From: Methylophilaceae bacterium 11
GTDB lineage: Bacteria > Pseudomonadota > Gammaproteobacteria > Burkholderiales > Methylophilaceae
Assembly (NCBI GenBank): GCA_000525025.1
Contig: JCKJ01000001.1
Location: 558,001 to 622,000 of the forward strand
DNA length: 64,000 nt
Reading direction: 5' to 3'
In this document: positions 1 through 9,425 of the stretch, in pieces
Numbering within the stretch: the stretch's first letter is position 1
Layout of the letters: every line of letters starts with the position of its first letter
The notes under the pieces: model-generated
The model's database searches: none
Told to the model about the DNA's origin: nothing
Seen by the model: the letters and a program-made list of their open reading frames with translations, nothing else
Made by a program: the position numbers and the translations under genes

Positions 1-780
<780 letters not shown>

Positions 781-950
781 CTAAGTAATCCTTGTGATTT
801 TAACATAGTCGCACTTGGCTCACTTTGAATCTTTCAACTTGGAATCTTTAGCTTGTGCCGAAGCCTTAGGCTTTGATACGTAAAATGATGTGGATGCGCC
901 AGACTTGATTTATACTTAGCCCATCACGTTAATCTACGATTGTGTAAAAC

Positions 951-1736
951 ATGGCAGAACCAAGACAGCGTCTATCCAGAAGAAATGCAGATAACCCAAG
1001 CTTGCGCGAGCGCGGCATCTATTTATTGCCCAATTTATTTACCTCTGCGGCTTTGTTTGCTGGATTCTATGCGATTGTACAAGCCATGAACGGGCACTTT
1101 GAGCAATCGGCCGTTGCGATTTTTATTGCCATGGTGATGGATGGTTTAGATGGACGTGTTGCGCGTATGACCAATACGCAAAGTGCATTTGGTGCAGAAT
1201 ATGACAGCTTGTCGGATATGGTGTCGTTTGGTGTAGCGCCGGCGTTGATTATGTACGTATGGGCACTCAAACCCATGAATAAATTAGGATGGATTGCCGC
1301 CTTTATCTATTGTGCTTGCGCAGCTTTAAGGTTGGCACGATTCAACACTAAATTAGATGACCCGCATCAAGATAAGCGTTTTTTCCAAGGCTTACCTAGC
1401 CCGGCTGCCGCTGCCTTGTTGGCGGGATTCGTTTGGGTTTCTTATGAATACAATGTGGATGGCCGCGAGATATTTTTTGGTGCCTTACAAATGAAATGGA
1501 TCGCTTGGGGAATTACGGTGTTTGCAGCAGGTTCAATGGTGTCGGATTTACGCTTTTACAGTGGTAAAGACATTAATTTAAAAGCCAGTATTCCATTTGT
1601 AGCCGTGCTGGCCATCATGCTGGCATTTGTGCTAATTTCTTACAGCCCACCAGAAGTGCTGTTTACCGTAGTATTTGTCTACTCGCTCTCAGGCTACTAT
1701 TTGTGGCTTAAACAGAAGGTGAAAAAAGAAATTTAG
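951..1736 (+). CDS. pssA: CDP-diacylglycerol--serine O-phosphatidyltransferase
   Basis: Integral membrane enzyme that makes phosphatidylserine from CDP-diacylglycerol and serine, the first step to phosphatidylethanolamine. The CDP-alcohol phosphotransferase signature D-G-x2-A-R-x8-G-x3-D-x3-D is complete: D64, D67, A71, R72, G81, D85 and D89. Several hydrophobic segments follow, including one near the C-terminus, as in the type II PssA of Gram-positives and many betaproteobacteria rather than the soluble E. coli type. The length of 261 residues is usual for that type. It stands alone between tgt and the leuA leader region. In betaproteobacteria pssA is often found close to leuA, which supports the call. 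Confidence 0.95.
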   Translation: MAEPRQRLSRRNADNPSLRERGIYLLPNLFTSAALFAGFYAIVQAMNGHFEQSAVAIFIAMVMDGLDGRVARMTNTQSAFGAEYDSLSDMVSFGVAPALIMYVWALKPMNKLGWIAAFIYCACAALRLARFNTKLDDPHQDKRFFQGLPSPAAAALLAGFVWVSYEYNVDGREIFFGALQMKWIAWGITVFAAGSMVSDLRFYSGKDINLKASIPFVAVLAIMLAFVLISYSPPEVLFTVVFVYSLSGYYLWLKQKVKKEI

Positions 1737-1795
1737 CGCACGCAGCGATGGCTGCAGTGGTCTTGTCGGCCACGCGGATTTCATGATTTTTATGA

Positions 1796-1824
1796 TTGAA
1801 GTTCTGCGCAAAGTCAGTTATAGT
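1796..1824 (+). promoter_or_regulatory. Likely sigma-70 promoter of the leuA leader transcript
   Basis: TTGAAG at 1796-1801, a 17-bp spacer, then TATAGT at 1819-1824. This would start transcription at about 1831, giving leuA a 5' untranslated region of roughly 285 nt that contains a leucine-rich small ORF. Call by eye, no transcription data. Confidence 0.5.
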
Positions 1825-1830
1825 TAATCC

Positions 1831-2001
1831 ATGTTCAATCCAAGCACAGATCAAACAGTGATTTCTCAGGCAGCCGCCATGGCCGCTTGTACTGTTTCGC
1901 CTGCTGCAACTGAATTTCATTTAGCACACCTGTCAGTTACTCTGCTGCGCCGTATAAACGCGCTACATCCAGCTTTGCTGCTGCGCGCAAGCGCACACTA
2001 A
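1831..2001 (+). CDS. Possible leucine leader peptide upstream of leuA
   Basis: A 56-codon ORF from ATG 1831 (or 40 codons from ATG 1879, which has an AGG eight bases upstream) to TAA 1999-2001. Its last half is rich in leucine: LL-R-R, then ALHPALLLRASAH at the very end, with three Leu codons in a row (ttg ctg ctg) seven codons before the stop. A short ACTT/AAGT hairpin followed by seven T residues (2068-2074) lies between it and leuA. Leucine-codon clusters just before the stop, then a T-run, then leuA, is the arrangement of a transcription-attenuation leader. It resembles leuL in logic, not in sequence. The rest of the 379-bp gap between pssA and leuA holds nothing else I can name. Alternative: a chance ORF. 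Confidence 0.4.
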   Translation: MFNPSTDQTVISQAAAMAACTVSPAATEFHLAHLSVTLLRRINALHPALLLRASAH

Positions 2002-2067
2002 AACCAACCCAAAATCTCTAAGTATTTCCATGTCCGCGCCGATAAAACGCGTGACTTAAACTCGAAG

Positions 2068-2074
2068 TTTTTTT
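2068..2074 (+). terminator. T-run of the possible leuA attenuator
   Basis: Seven T residues preceded at 2053-2067 by a weak 4-bp stem (ACTT/AAGT). Upstream, 2032-2056 can fold as GTC-CGCG / CGCG-T-GAC with one bulged T. These could be alternative attenuator structures; the pairing is weak enough that the call is tentative. Confidence 0.3.
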
Positions 2075-2115
2075 GCATTGCGAGTAAAATCGCTGCAACT
2101 GATTAGGAATCCTGT

Positions 2116-3672
2116 ATGAAAGACCAAAACCAAATTATTATTTTTGATACTACCTTACGTGATGGTGAACAAAGCCCAGGCGCTGCCATGACCAAAGAGG
2201 AGAAAATCCGTATTGCGCGCCAATTGGAAAAGTTGGGCGTTGATGTGATTGAGGCCGGCTTTGCGGCAGCAAGTCCTGGTGATTTTGATGCTATCCATAC
2301 CATTGCTGGCTTAATTACCAAATCCAAAGTGTGCTCATTAGCACGTGCGAGTGAGAATGACGTGCGCCGCGCCGGAGAAGCGATTCAACCCGCCATGCAG
2401 CACACGGAAAAAAATGGCCGTATCCATACATTTATTGCGACCAGCAAAATCCACATGGAGAACAAACTCCGTATGACGGAGGAGCAAGTGTTAGCACGTG
2501 CGGTGCAAGCAGTGAAATGGGCGTTGGAATATACACATGATGTAGAGTTCTCTGCCGAAGATGCGGTGCGATCAGATATCGATTTCTTAGTGCGTGTGTT
2601 TGATGCAGTGATCGAAGCCGGCGCTAAAACCATTAATGTGCCTGATACCGTGGGCTATAGTATCCCAGCTGTATGGGGTGAGCGCATGGCGATGTTGATT
2701 CAACGCGTGAAGAATAGCGATAAAGTGGTGTGGTCTACACATTGTCACAATGACTTAGGCATGGCCGTAGCTAACTCTTTGGCTGCCGTGATGAATGGTG
2801 CACGCCAAGTGGAATGTACCATCAATGGCTTAGGCGAACGTGCGGGGAATGCCAGCTTGGAAGAAGTGGTCATGGCGATTAAAACACGCAGTGATATCTT
2901 CAACTTAACTACACGTATCGATACCACACAAATTGTGCCTGCAAGTAAATTGGTTTCAACCATCACCGGTTATCCGGTACAGCCGAACAAAGCGATTGTG
3001 GGCGCCAATGCGTTTGCTCACGAAAGTGGTATTCACCAAGATGGCGTGTTAAAACACCGCGAAACCTATGAAATTATGCGTGCTGAAGACGTAGGCTGGA
3101 ATGCCAACAAATTAACATTAGGTAAATTGTCTGGCCGTAATGCGTTTAGAACGCGCTTGAAAGAGTTAGGCATTGAGTTATCGAGTGAAGATGCGTTAAA
3201 TGCAGCGTTTGCTCGCTTTAAAGATTTAGCAGATAAAAAATCTGAGATTTTTGACGAAGACTTACATGCCTTAGTAAGCGATGAGTTTGTACATGAAGCT
3301 TCAGAAAGCTACAAATTAGTATACTTACAAGTGGCTTCGCAAACTGGTGAAACGCCGCATGCGTTAATCACTTTGTCGGAAGAAGGGGCTGAGAAACGCT
3401 CTGAATCCAACGGTGGTGGGCCAGTGGATGCAACCTTTAAAGCCATTGAGAAAATTGTGAATAGCGAAGCTGAGTTATTGCTTTATTCTGTAAACAACAT
3501 TACCAGCGGCACGGATGCGCAAGGTGAAGTGACGGTACGTTTGGCTAAGGGCGGCCGTATTGTCAATGGACAGGGTGCCGATACCGATATCGTGGTGGCT
3601 TCTGCCAAGGCTTACTTAAATGGCTTAAATAAACTTTATGCTAAATCTGAGAAATTGAATCCACAGGTTTAA
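2116..3672 (+). CDS. leuA: 2-isopropylmalate synthase
   Basis: Condenses acetyl-CoA with 2-oxoisovalerate, the first committed step of leucine synthesis. The HMGL-like barrel opens with TTLRDGEQ (residues 12-19), and the metal-binding HCHND lies at 209-213. The C-terminal ~120 residues are the LeuA regulatory domain that binds leucine for feedback inhibition ([12 protein letters not shown], then [12 protein letters not shown]). The 518 residues match the family. The ribosome-binding site TTAGGAAT sits 7-8 bases before the ATG. The upstream leader ORF and T-run suggest a second, transcriptional level of leucine control. The gene is monocistronic as far as can be seen; ilv genes and leuBCD are not in the window. 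Confidence 0.97.
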   Translation: MKDQNQIIIFDTTLRDGEQSPGAAMTKEEKIRIARQLEKLGVDVIEAGFAAASPGDFDAIHTIAGLITKSKVCSLARASENDVRRAGEAIQPAMQHTEKNGRIHTFIATSKIHMENKLRMTEEQVLARAVQAVKWALEYTHDVEFSAEDAVRSDIDFLVRVFDAVIEAGAKTINVPDTVGYSIPAVWGERMAMLIQRVKNSDKVVWSTHCHNDLGMAVANSLAAVMNGARQVECTINGLGERAGNASLEEVVMAIKTRSDIFNLTTRIDTTQIVPASKLVSTITGYPVQPNKAIVGANAFAHESGIHQDGVLKHRETYEIMRAEDVGWNANKLTLGKLSGRNAFRTRLKELGIELSSEDALNAAFARFKDLADKKSEIFDEDLHALVSDEFVHEASESYKLVYLQVASQTGETPHALITLSEEGAEKRSESNGGGPVDATFKAIEKIVNSEAELLLYSVNNITSGTDAQGEVTVRLAKGGRIVNGQGADTDIVVASAKAYLNGLNKLYAKSEKLNPQV

Positions 3673-3830
3673 TCAGCATGCTGAGCGACTGATCTATGGC
3701 GAGTGCCGATTGTGTAGCTACGGTCTCGCTTGTTGTCATCCGCTTGGCTTTTCTCACTTTGGTCAGGTGCAAGCTAGCATGGTTGATGCCATGTTGCTTG
3801 CATTTTTCATGACTCTAAAAATGCGTGACT

Positions 3831-4706
3831 ATGTCTAGTAAAAATCAAACATTGTTGATCGTTGCCGCACTGTTCTGCACCTATTTTATTTGGGGGTCGA
3901 CTTATCTCGCCATCCGTTTTGGCATTCAAAGTTTTCCGCCATTTTTGATGGGTGGCATTCGCTTTACGCTGGCCGGGATCATCATGTATATCGTCATGCG
4001 TTGTTTGGGTAGCCCAAATCCAACGCGCCAAGAATGGCTGGGTGCGACTATCGTTGGTATTTTATTGCCAGCCCTTGGCAACGGTACGGTGTGTTATGTA
4101 CAACAAACCGTCAGCTCCAGCGTGGCGGCGCTTGCCATTGCCACCGCCCCCATTTGGATGGCAATATTCTCTTCGTTCTGGGGGCATAAAATTACAGGGC
4201 GCGAGTGGCTGGGCATCGCCATTGGGGTGCTAGGTATTGTGTTATTGAATATTGGCGGTAGTTTGCACGGTGATATTACTAGCGCGCTATTGTTAATTTT
4301 TGCTGCTGCAACGTGGTCATTCGGATCGGTCTGGGGTAAGCATTTGGCCATGCCTAAAGGTTTGATGGGCGCAGGCTGTCAGATGTTGGCCGGTGGTGTT
4401 GCCTTGATGTTGGCGAGTACTTACACCGGTGAGACTTGGCCTCAAACCATTAGTGTGAAGTCTTGGGGCGCTATATTGTTTTTAATCGTATTAGGTTCGT
4501 TAGTGGCTTACAGTGCTTATCAATACTTGCTTAAGACCGTGCGTCCATTAGTTGCCAGCAGCAATACATTTGTGAATCCAGTGGTGGCATTTGCACTGGG
4601 TATTTGGCTGGCCGATGAGCAAGTCACCCACAATGAATATGTTGCGCTAGCCGTAATTTTAGTTGGCGTGTTTTTAGTATTAACCACAGAGAATAAAGAA
4701 GTATGA
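3831..4706 (+). CDS. yedA: YedA-like drug/metabolite exporter (EamA family)
   Basis: Ten-TM transporter with two EamA repeats of about 140 residues each. YFIWGSTYLAIRFGI at the start, then ALGNG, the mid-protein WSFGSVWGKHL and the C-terminal VNPVVAFALGIWLADE closely track E. coli YedA. The substrate is unknown; YedA has been linked to export of small metabolites and drugs. I start at ATG 3831; a GTG two codons upstream (3825) is equally possible, and neither has a clear Shine-Dalgarno. The stop overlaps the start of the next gene by 4 bp (ATGA), so the two are probably co-translated. Confidence 0.85.
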   Translation: MSSKNQTLLIVAALFCTYFIWGSTYLAIRFGIQSFPPFLMGGIRFTLAGIIMYIVMRCLGSPNPTRQEWLGATIVGILLPALGNGTVCYVQQTVSSSVAALAIATAPIWMAIFSSFWGHKITGREWLGIAIGVLGIVLLNIGGSLHGDITSALLLIFAAATWSFGSVWGKHLAMPKGLMGAGCQMLAGGVALMLASTYTGETWPQTISVKSWGAILFLIVLGSLVAYSAYQYLLKTVRPLVASSNTFVNPVVAFALGIWLADEQVTHNEYVALAVILVGVFLVLTTENKEV

Positions 4707-5377
4707 CCACACAGAATTTAGCCTTATTTGATTTAGACAACACCCTGCTGGCAGGCGATAGTGACTACAACTGGAGTTTGTTTTTAATAGAAGAAGGTTT
4801 GCTGGACGCCAAAACGCATCATGATCGTAACGAGCAATTTTATGTCGATTACAAAAACGGGTGTTTGGATATTTATGCATTCTTGAAATTCCAGTTACAG
4901 CCTTTGTCACAGCACCCCAAAACATTTTTGGATAAACTGCACCTTAAGTATATGGAAAAAGTCATTCGTCCGATGATGACTGATAAAGCAAAAGCATTGG
5001 TGGATGCGCACAAAGCCAAAGGTGATTTATGCTTGGTGATTACTGCCACCAATAGCTTTGTCACTAAGCCGATTGCAACCGCCTACGGTATTGAACATTT
5101 GATTGGTACAGACCCTGAAATGGTGAATGGTGAATATACGGGTGGGGTGAGTGGCGTGCCTAGTTTTCAGGCAGGTAAAGTGACGCGCTTAAATCAATGG
5201 TTAACCGAGCGTGGTAAACAACTGAAGGATTTTTCTATCAGCTATTTTTACAGTGATTCACATAACGATTTACCGCTTATGCAATTGGTGACGAATCCGG
5301 TGGCGGTAGATGCAGACCCAACGTTGACTGAGTATGCCAATGCTCACCAGTGGCCACATATCAGCTTAAGAGACTAA
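4703..5377 (+). CDS. HAD-superfamily phosphatase, subfamily IB (SerB-like)
   Basis: All four HAD motifs are visible: FDLDNT with the nucleophile Asp near residue 10, ITATNS as motif II, a lysine in GKVTRLNQW as motif III, and YSDSHNDLP as motif IV. The length of 224 residues and the alpha-helical cap between motifs I and II fit HAD-IB enzymes such as phosphoserine or histidinol-phosphate phosphatases. In beta- and gammaproteobacteria close relatives are annotated only as HAD-IB family phosphatases, and I cannot assign the substrate. It overlaps the exporter gene by 4 bp. No signal peptide, so cytoplasmic. Confidence 0.85.
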   Translation: MTTQNLALFDLDNTLLAGDSDYNWSLFLIEEGLLDAKTHHDRNEQFYVDYKNGCLDIYAFLKFQLQPLSQHPKTFLDKLHLKYMEKVIRPMMTDKAKALVDAHKAKGDLCLVITATNSFVTKPIATAYGIEHLIGTDPEMVNGEYTGGVSGVPSFQAGKVTRLNQWLTERGKQLKDFSISYFYSDSHNDLPLMQLVTNPVAVDADPTLTEYANAHQWPHISLRD

Positions 5378-5477
5378 ATGTAATCTAGTCCCTCCAATTT
5401 AGGTGCTTGTGTTTTACGATAATTAGCCCTAGGCTTCGCATTATCAGTACTTCACGATTCACAATTGCGGAGGGTGT

Positions 5478-6677
5478 ATGGCTAAGAATATTGTTTTCTG
5501 CGCAGATGGCACTTGGAATAACGCAGGCCAAGATGCAAAGAATGATGATGCCACCAATGTATTAAAGCTCTATCAGTTATTGGCGGGTGACATTGTCGGG
5601 GGGAGTGAGTTTTTACGGGGTGATCCGCCAGAGATTGTCGAAGGCGAGAAAGTGCTGAAGGCTGCAGACGGTAGCACGTTGCAGGTTGCCAAATACATCA
5701 ACGGCGTTGGTAATTCAGCCAATATTATCAAAAAGCTATTCAGCGGCGCATTCGGCGCCGGTGTCGTGCAGCGCATTGTGCGCGGCTACACATATATCTC
5801 TAGAAACTATCAACCGGGCGATCATATTTTTATCATTGGCTTTAGCCGTGGCGCCTATACTGCACGAGCACTTGCAGGCATGATCGCCACACAAGGCTTA
5901 CTCAAAACATCATTCAAAAGCGGTAGCCAAGAATCGTATCAAGCCGCCACAGATGCTTGGTTTTATTATCGCAATACGGTCAAAGTCAAAGATGAGGATT
6001 TATTGGCTGATTTGATGACAGCCGTATTGAACAAAGGCTTATGGTCTTTGGTAAAGAGTGTATTTAACCCGCATCTTTCATCCGATGATTTTATTGCGGT
6101 GGATCACATTGCCAGTGTGGCTGTCTGGGATACGGTTGGCGCGATGGGAATACCCAAATTCAATATACAGAATAAAGAATTGGTCGATGCCTTTAGGTTT
6201 GCAGATGAAGTACTCAGTAAAAAAGTGCGATTGGGTTTGCATGCGATTGCGTTAGACGAAAAGCGCGAGCTATTCAAACCTACGCTTTGGAATGCGGGTG
6301 GTAATGTGTTGCAACGTGTATTTATCGGCGGGCATGCCGATGTGGGTGGTGGGTATACAGAAAAAGGTTTGTCAGACATTGCATTGGAATGGATGGCCAC
6401 ACAGTTGACCCAAGCGCCTTTGCTGATTGGATCTCGCGCGCTATTTGCCCCAAACTACAATACAAAACTACAGCCTAATTTTAAAGCCCCTGCACACCAA
6501 GAGCTCCATAACCTAGCGCAATACACCCGTCAATTTAAATCGTCGAGCCAAATTGAAGCACATGCTTCAATCAAGCAACGCAAGGGGGCTGGCAATGTGG
6601 TGCACCGACGAGACGATGAGCATAATAAAGATTATGATGTCAGGCTATACGATCCAACCAATTGGCCGCCGGTTTAG
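5478..6677 (+). CDS. DUF2235 alpha/beta-hydrolase (Tle1-type phospholipase-like domain)
   Basis: A 399-residue protein that is nearly all one DUF2235 domain. It opens with FCADGTWNN, carries the lipase elbow GFSRGAYTAR (nucleophile Ser about residue 123), an Asp-containing SVAVWDTVGAMG stretch and a late IGGHADVGGGY that would supply the catalytic His. This domain is the catalytic part of type VI secretion effector Tle1 in other bacteria. Here no VgrG, Hcp, PAAR or immunity gene is adjacent, there is no signal peptide, and a good ribosome-binding site (GGAGGG) precedes the ATG. It could be a housekeeping or stress lipase rather than an effector. Its role is unassigned. Confidence 0.8.
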   Translation: MAKNIVFCADGTWNNAGQDAKNDDATNVLKLYQLLAGDIVGGSEFLRGDPPEIVEGEKVLKAADGSTLQVAKYINGVGNSANIIKKLFSGAFGAGVVQRIVRGYTYISRNYQPGDHIFIIGFSRGAYTARALAGMIATQGLLKTSFKSGSQESYQAATDAWFYYRNTVKVKDEDLLADLMTAVLNKGLWSLVKSVFNPHLSSDDFIAVDHIASVAVWDTVGAMGIPKFNIQNKELVDAFRFADEVLSKKVRLGLHAIALDEKRELFKPTLWNAGGNVLQRVFIGGHADVGGGYTEKGLSDIALEWMATQLTQAPLLIGSRALFAPNYNTKLQPNFKAPAHQELHNLAQYTRQFKSSSQIEAHASIKQRKGAGNVVHRRDDEHNKDYDVRLYDPTNWPPV

Positions 6678-6678
6678 C

Positions 6679-7500
6679 TTATCTTCCGAGCAATATGTGG
6701 AGTACGAAACGGCTGCCGACGTAAGCCAATAGCAAGAGTACAAAGCCAAATAGCGTCCAGCGGATGGCGGTTTTTCCACGCCATCCATAACGGTAACGCC
6801 CATAGAGTAGCCAAGCGTAAATTAACCAAGAGGCAATCGAGAAGATGGTTTTGTGATTCCATTGCAGTGGTTTGCCAAACACTTGTTCTGAGAACAGCAT
6901 GCCACTGATGAGCGTAATAGTAAGCAATACAAAGCCCAACTTAATGACTTTAAACAGCAGACTATCCATCACAATGAGCGGTGGAAAGCTGGGGAGTTTG
7001 ATTAATGTGGGTTGTTTGTGCAAGGTGCGCTCTGCAATGGTCATGAGTAATGCATGCAGCGCCGCAAACGTAAATAAGCTATAGGCGAGGATGGCAATCG
7101 CAATGTGCGCCATAAATAAATTCGCTTCTGCAGTCGGTAGGTAATAGTTTTCGATAGCAAATGCGGGTAACAATACAAATATTGCTGCTGGCGGTAACAC
7201 AAAAGCCTGTAGGCTATGCAGCGCATGTTTCAAATCTGCTATCCAGTAAATCAGCACCGTGAGCCAAAGAATGGCAGAGAGTGCGTAATAAAACCCTAGG
7301 TTGAACCCACCTACTGCAAATATATCGCGGTACAACAAGTAACCATGCAGCATCAACCCCAGCGCAATCATGGCGCTATGTAGGCTGTGTGAACTGGCGC
7401 TGGCGCTCATATCTAAACTGGATTTGGCAGAACGCCAAAAATCAGCCGCTACGGCAATATAAATGAATGCGACGACAAGATAAGGAATGTATTGATGCAT
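6679..7500 (-). CDS. CcsA/YpjD-family inner-membrane cytochrome c assembly-like protein
   Basis: A very hydrophobic 273-residue protein with about eight membrane segments. It contains the WxxxKxxFS-like stretch QWNHKTIFSIASWLIYAWLL and YGWRGKTAIRWTLFGF, matching the CcsA/CcmF/YpjD cytochrome c assembly family. It is divergent from ffh, the same neighbourhood as ypjD-ffh in E. coli. Whether YpjD-type members really handle haem is unproved. I start at ATG 7500 (MHQYIPYLVVAF, a clean first membrane helix); the longer reading from 7539 adds a cysteine-rich stretch that looks untranslated. It is convergent with the DUF2235 gene with one base between stops. Confidence 0.8.
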   Translation of the reverse strand: MHQYIPYLVVAFIYIAVAADFWRSAKSSLDMSASASSHSLHSAMIALGLMLHGYLLYRDIFAVGGFNLGFYYALSAILWLTVLIYWIADLKHALHSLQAFVLPPAAIFVLLPAFAIENYYLPTAEANLFMAHIAIAILAYSLFTFAALHALLMTIAERTLHKQPTLIKLPSFPPLIVMDSLLFKVIKLGFVLLTITLISGMLFSEQVFGKPLQWNHKTIFSIASWLIYAWLLYGRYRYGWRGKTAIRWTLFGFVLLLLAYVGSRFVLHILLGR

Positions 7501-7578
7501 GGTGCAATTATGGCAAAAGTCGCGATAAACGCATAGCATGATGTAAAATTACTGCTCTTCAATAAGGTAACTATAGAT

Positions 7579-8943
7579 ATGTTAGAAAACTTAACGGGTC
7601 GTCTTCAGGGTGTGATTAAAAACCTGCGTGGTCAAGCGCGCTTAACCGAAGAAAATATCGCGGATGCGATGCGCGAAGTACGCATGGCCTTGTTAGAGGC
7701 AGACGTCGCGTTGCCCGTGGTGAAAGATTTTGTTGCCAAAGTGAAAGCGCGTGCGCAAGGGCGTGAGGTATTGCAAAGCTTGACACCTGGTCAAGCGGTG
7801 ATTGAGGTGGTGAACGAAGAGCTGACCGAGTTGATGGGCAAAGCCAATACGCCGCTCAATTTATCTGCGGTGCCGCCGGTGATTATTTTAATGGCGGGCT
7901 TACAGGGCTCCGGTAAAACCACTACATCTGCCAAACTGGCTAAATTGCTGAAAGAGCAGAAAAAGAAAGTGCTGCTGGCCAGTGCCGACGTCTATCGTCC
8001 CGCAGCCATCACCCAACTACAAACGCTTGCCAAACAATTAGAAGTAGATTGCTTTGACAGCAATGCGCAGCAGAAACCGAGTGAGATTGCAGCGCAGACA
8101 CTAGAGTACGCCAAAAAGAACTACTACGAAGTCGTCATTTTTGATACGGCAGGCCGATTGGGTATTGATGAAGTCATGATGGCGGAAATCAAAGCCTTAC
8201 ATTCACAACTGAATCCAACAGAGACTTTGTTTGTGGTCGATGCGATGCAGGGACAAGACGCCATCAACACTGCCAAAGCCTTTGGCGAAACCTTACCGTT
8301 GACCGGTGTGGTGCTGACCAAACTGGATGGTGATGCACGCGGTGGTGCTGCATTGTCCGTACGTCACGTGACGGGCAAGCCGATTAAGTTTATTGGCGTC
8401 AGTGAAAAGGTCGATGGGCTAGAGCCATTCCATCCCGAACGTATGGCGGGGCGTATCTTGGGTATGGGTGACGTGCTTGGGCTAATTGAGCAAGCACATA
8501 AAAATGTGGACATGGCCGAGGCGCAAAAAGTCGCCGATAAGATTAAGTCCGGCAGTAAGTTTGATTTAGAAGACTTTAAAAGTCAGATGATGCAAATGCG
8601 TAAGATGGGCGGCATGGGTGCGTTGATGGATAAGATGCCAGCGCAATTAGCAGGCATGGCACAAAAAGTGAATAACGAAGATGCGGATAAGTCTTTGCGT
8701 CGTATAGAAGGTATTATTAATAGCATGACGCCGTTGGAGCGTCGCAAGCCGGAGCTGATTAAGGCCACGCGCAAAAAGCGCATTGCAGCCGGTAGCGGTG
8801 TGCAAGTGCAAGAAGTGAACCGTTTGTTGAACCAGTTTGAAGAAACGCAAAAAATGATGAAGATGTTCAGCAAAGGTGGCATGGCAAAAATGATGCGTGG
8901 CATGGGCGGATTGATGGGCGGCAAGTTCCCGGGGATGCGCTAA
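7579..8943 (+). CDS. ffh: Signal recognition particle protein Ffh
   Basis: GTPase that binds signal sequences of inner-membrane proteins together with 4.5S RNA and delivers them to FtsY. The N domain comes first, then the NG GTPase: P-loop GLQGSGKT at 107-114, DTAGRL, and TKLDGDARGG. The C-terminal third is the methionine-rich M domain (MMQMRKMGGMGALMDKM and a Met/Gly tail GGMAKMMRGMGG), with the RNA-binding GSG loop. 454 residues, as in E. coli (453). It is divergent from the YpjD-type gene. Confidence 0.98.
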   Translation: MLENLTGRLQGVIKNLRGQARLTEENIADAMREVRMALLEADVALPVVKDFVAKVKARAQGREVLQSLTPGQAVIEVVNEELTELMGKANTPLNLSAVPPVIILMAGLQGSGKTTTSAKLAKLLKEQKKKVLLASADVYRPAAITQLQTLAKQLEVDCFDSNAQQKPSEIAAQTLEYAKKNYYEVVIFDTAGRLGIDEVMMAEIKALHSQLNPTETLFVVDAMQGQDAINTAKAFGETLPLTGVVLTKLDGDARGGAALSVRHVTGKPIKFIGVSEKVDGLEPFHPERMAGRILGMGDVLGLIEQAHKNVDMAEAQKVADKIKSGSKFDLEDFKSQMMQMRKMGGMGALMDKMPAQLAGMAQKVNNEDADKSLRRIEGIINSMTPLERRKPELIKATRKKRIAAGSGVQVQEVNRLLNQFEETQKMMKMFSKGGMAKMMRGMGGLMGGKFPGMR

Positions 8944-9030
8944 TGCCATTTCTAGCGCGTGCAGAATTTCTGCAAATATTAAAAAATATACGATTTACAC
9001 AGAAAATGTGACAAAAAGCGAAAACAGCCA

Positions 9031-9059
9031 TTGACCAGGTAGCCTCTTTAACGCATAAT
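9031..9059 (+). promoter_or_regulatory. Sigma-70 promoter of tRNA-Lys
   Basis: TTGACC at 9031-9036, a 17-bp spacer and CATAAT at 9054-9059, placing the start near 9066 and about 40 bases before the mature tRNA. Strong consensus match by eye. Confidence 0.65.
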
Positions 9060-9107
9060 CGCGGTCTTGCATTTTTGGGCAACAACTCAAAAGCAAAGTA
9101 CCAAAAT

Positions 9108-9183
9108 GGGGTGTTAGCTCAGCTGGTAGAGCAGCGGACTTTTAATCCGTTTGTCGTGGGTTCGATCCCCGCACACCCTACCA
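9108..9183 (+). tRNA. tRNA-Lys (anticodon TTT), CCA encoded
   Basis: A 76-nt cloverleaf. Acceptor GGGGTGT pairs with ACACCCT, the D stem is GCTC/GAGC, the anticodon arm is GCGGA-CTTTTAA-TCCGT, the T arm is GTGGG-TTCGATC-CCCGC, then discriminator A and encoded CCA. The first acceptor pair is G1-U72, a wobble; E. coli tRNA-Lys has G-C there. The last 12 nt (9172-9183) plus the following terminator are repeated exactly at 14861-14915, so this tRNA forms one edge of a cassette carrying fecI-fecR and a TonB receptor. Confidence 0.96.
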
Positions 9184-9226
9184 AAATTTAAACGGGTTCC
9201 AGTAATGGAACCCGTTTTTCATTTCT
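9172..9226. repeat. 55-bp direct repeat, tRNA-proximal copy (att-like)
   Basis: Fifty-five bases identical to 14861-14915. They span the last 12 nt of tRNA-Lys including CCA, an AT-rich linker, the tRNA terminator hairpin and TTTCATTTCT. The flanking bases differ (G/T on the left, G/A on the right), so 55 bp is the full extent. Its position at a tRNA 3' end is typical of integrase attachment sites. Confidence 0.95.
9191..9219 (+). terminator. Rho-independent terminator after tRNA-Lys
   Basis: Perfect 11-bp stem AACGGGTTCCA (9191-9201) / TGGAACCCGTT (9206-9216) with a GTAA loop, followed by TTTTT. It lies inside the 55-bp repeat. Confidence 0.9.
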
Positions 9227-9282
9227 GATGAATGCTACTTGATTGTAGTTCGCAAGCTTTTGAATCTAGCTGTATATATAAA

Positions 9283-9349
9283 TGGCCAAAAAGTCAGTCA
9301 ATAGCCAATAAATGGCTGAAATAAACCAGCCTTGGCTAAAGTCAGCCAA
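9283..9349. promoter_or_regulatory. Cluster of AGCCA/TGGCT dyads upstream of fecI (possible enhancer sites)
   Basis: Six short elements: TGGCCA (9283), AGCCAA (9303), TGGCTGA (9313), AGCC (9328), TTGGCT (9332) and TCAGCCA (9342). They form overlapping inverted repeats, for example AGCCA-N5-TGGCT at 9303-9317, AGCC-TT-GGCT at 9328-9337, and TGGCTGA-N22-TCAGCCA. They lie about 75-140 bp before the predicted sigma-54 start, the usual place for enhancer-binding-protein sites. The binding protein is unknown. Confidence 0.45.
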
Positions 9350-9398
9350 TTGAAAATAGTGGATGTATAAAAATCAAGTGATTATACGCATCTAGGGT

Positions 9399-9414
9399 TG
9401 GCACTTTAATTGCA
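9399..9414 (+). promoter_or_regulatory. Sigma-54 (RpoN) promoter of fecI
   Basis: TGGCAC-TTTAA-TTGCA: an exact match to the -24/-12 consensus TGGCAC-N5-TTGCA, with GG (9400-9401) and GC (9412-9413) ten bases apart. Transcription would start at about 9424-9425, directly at the fecI ATG (9426). Confidence 0.75.
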
Positions 9415-9425
9415 GTTATTCAAGT

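Noticed and set aside
8960-8974. TGCAGAATTTCTGCA palindrome after ffh as a terminator
   Set aside because: Short AT-rich stem without a T-run; not convincing.
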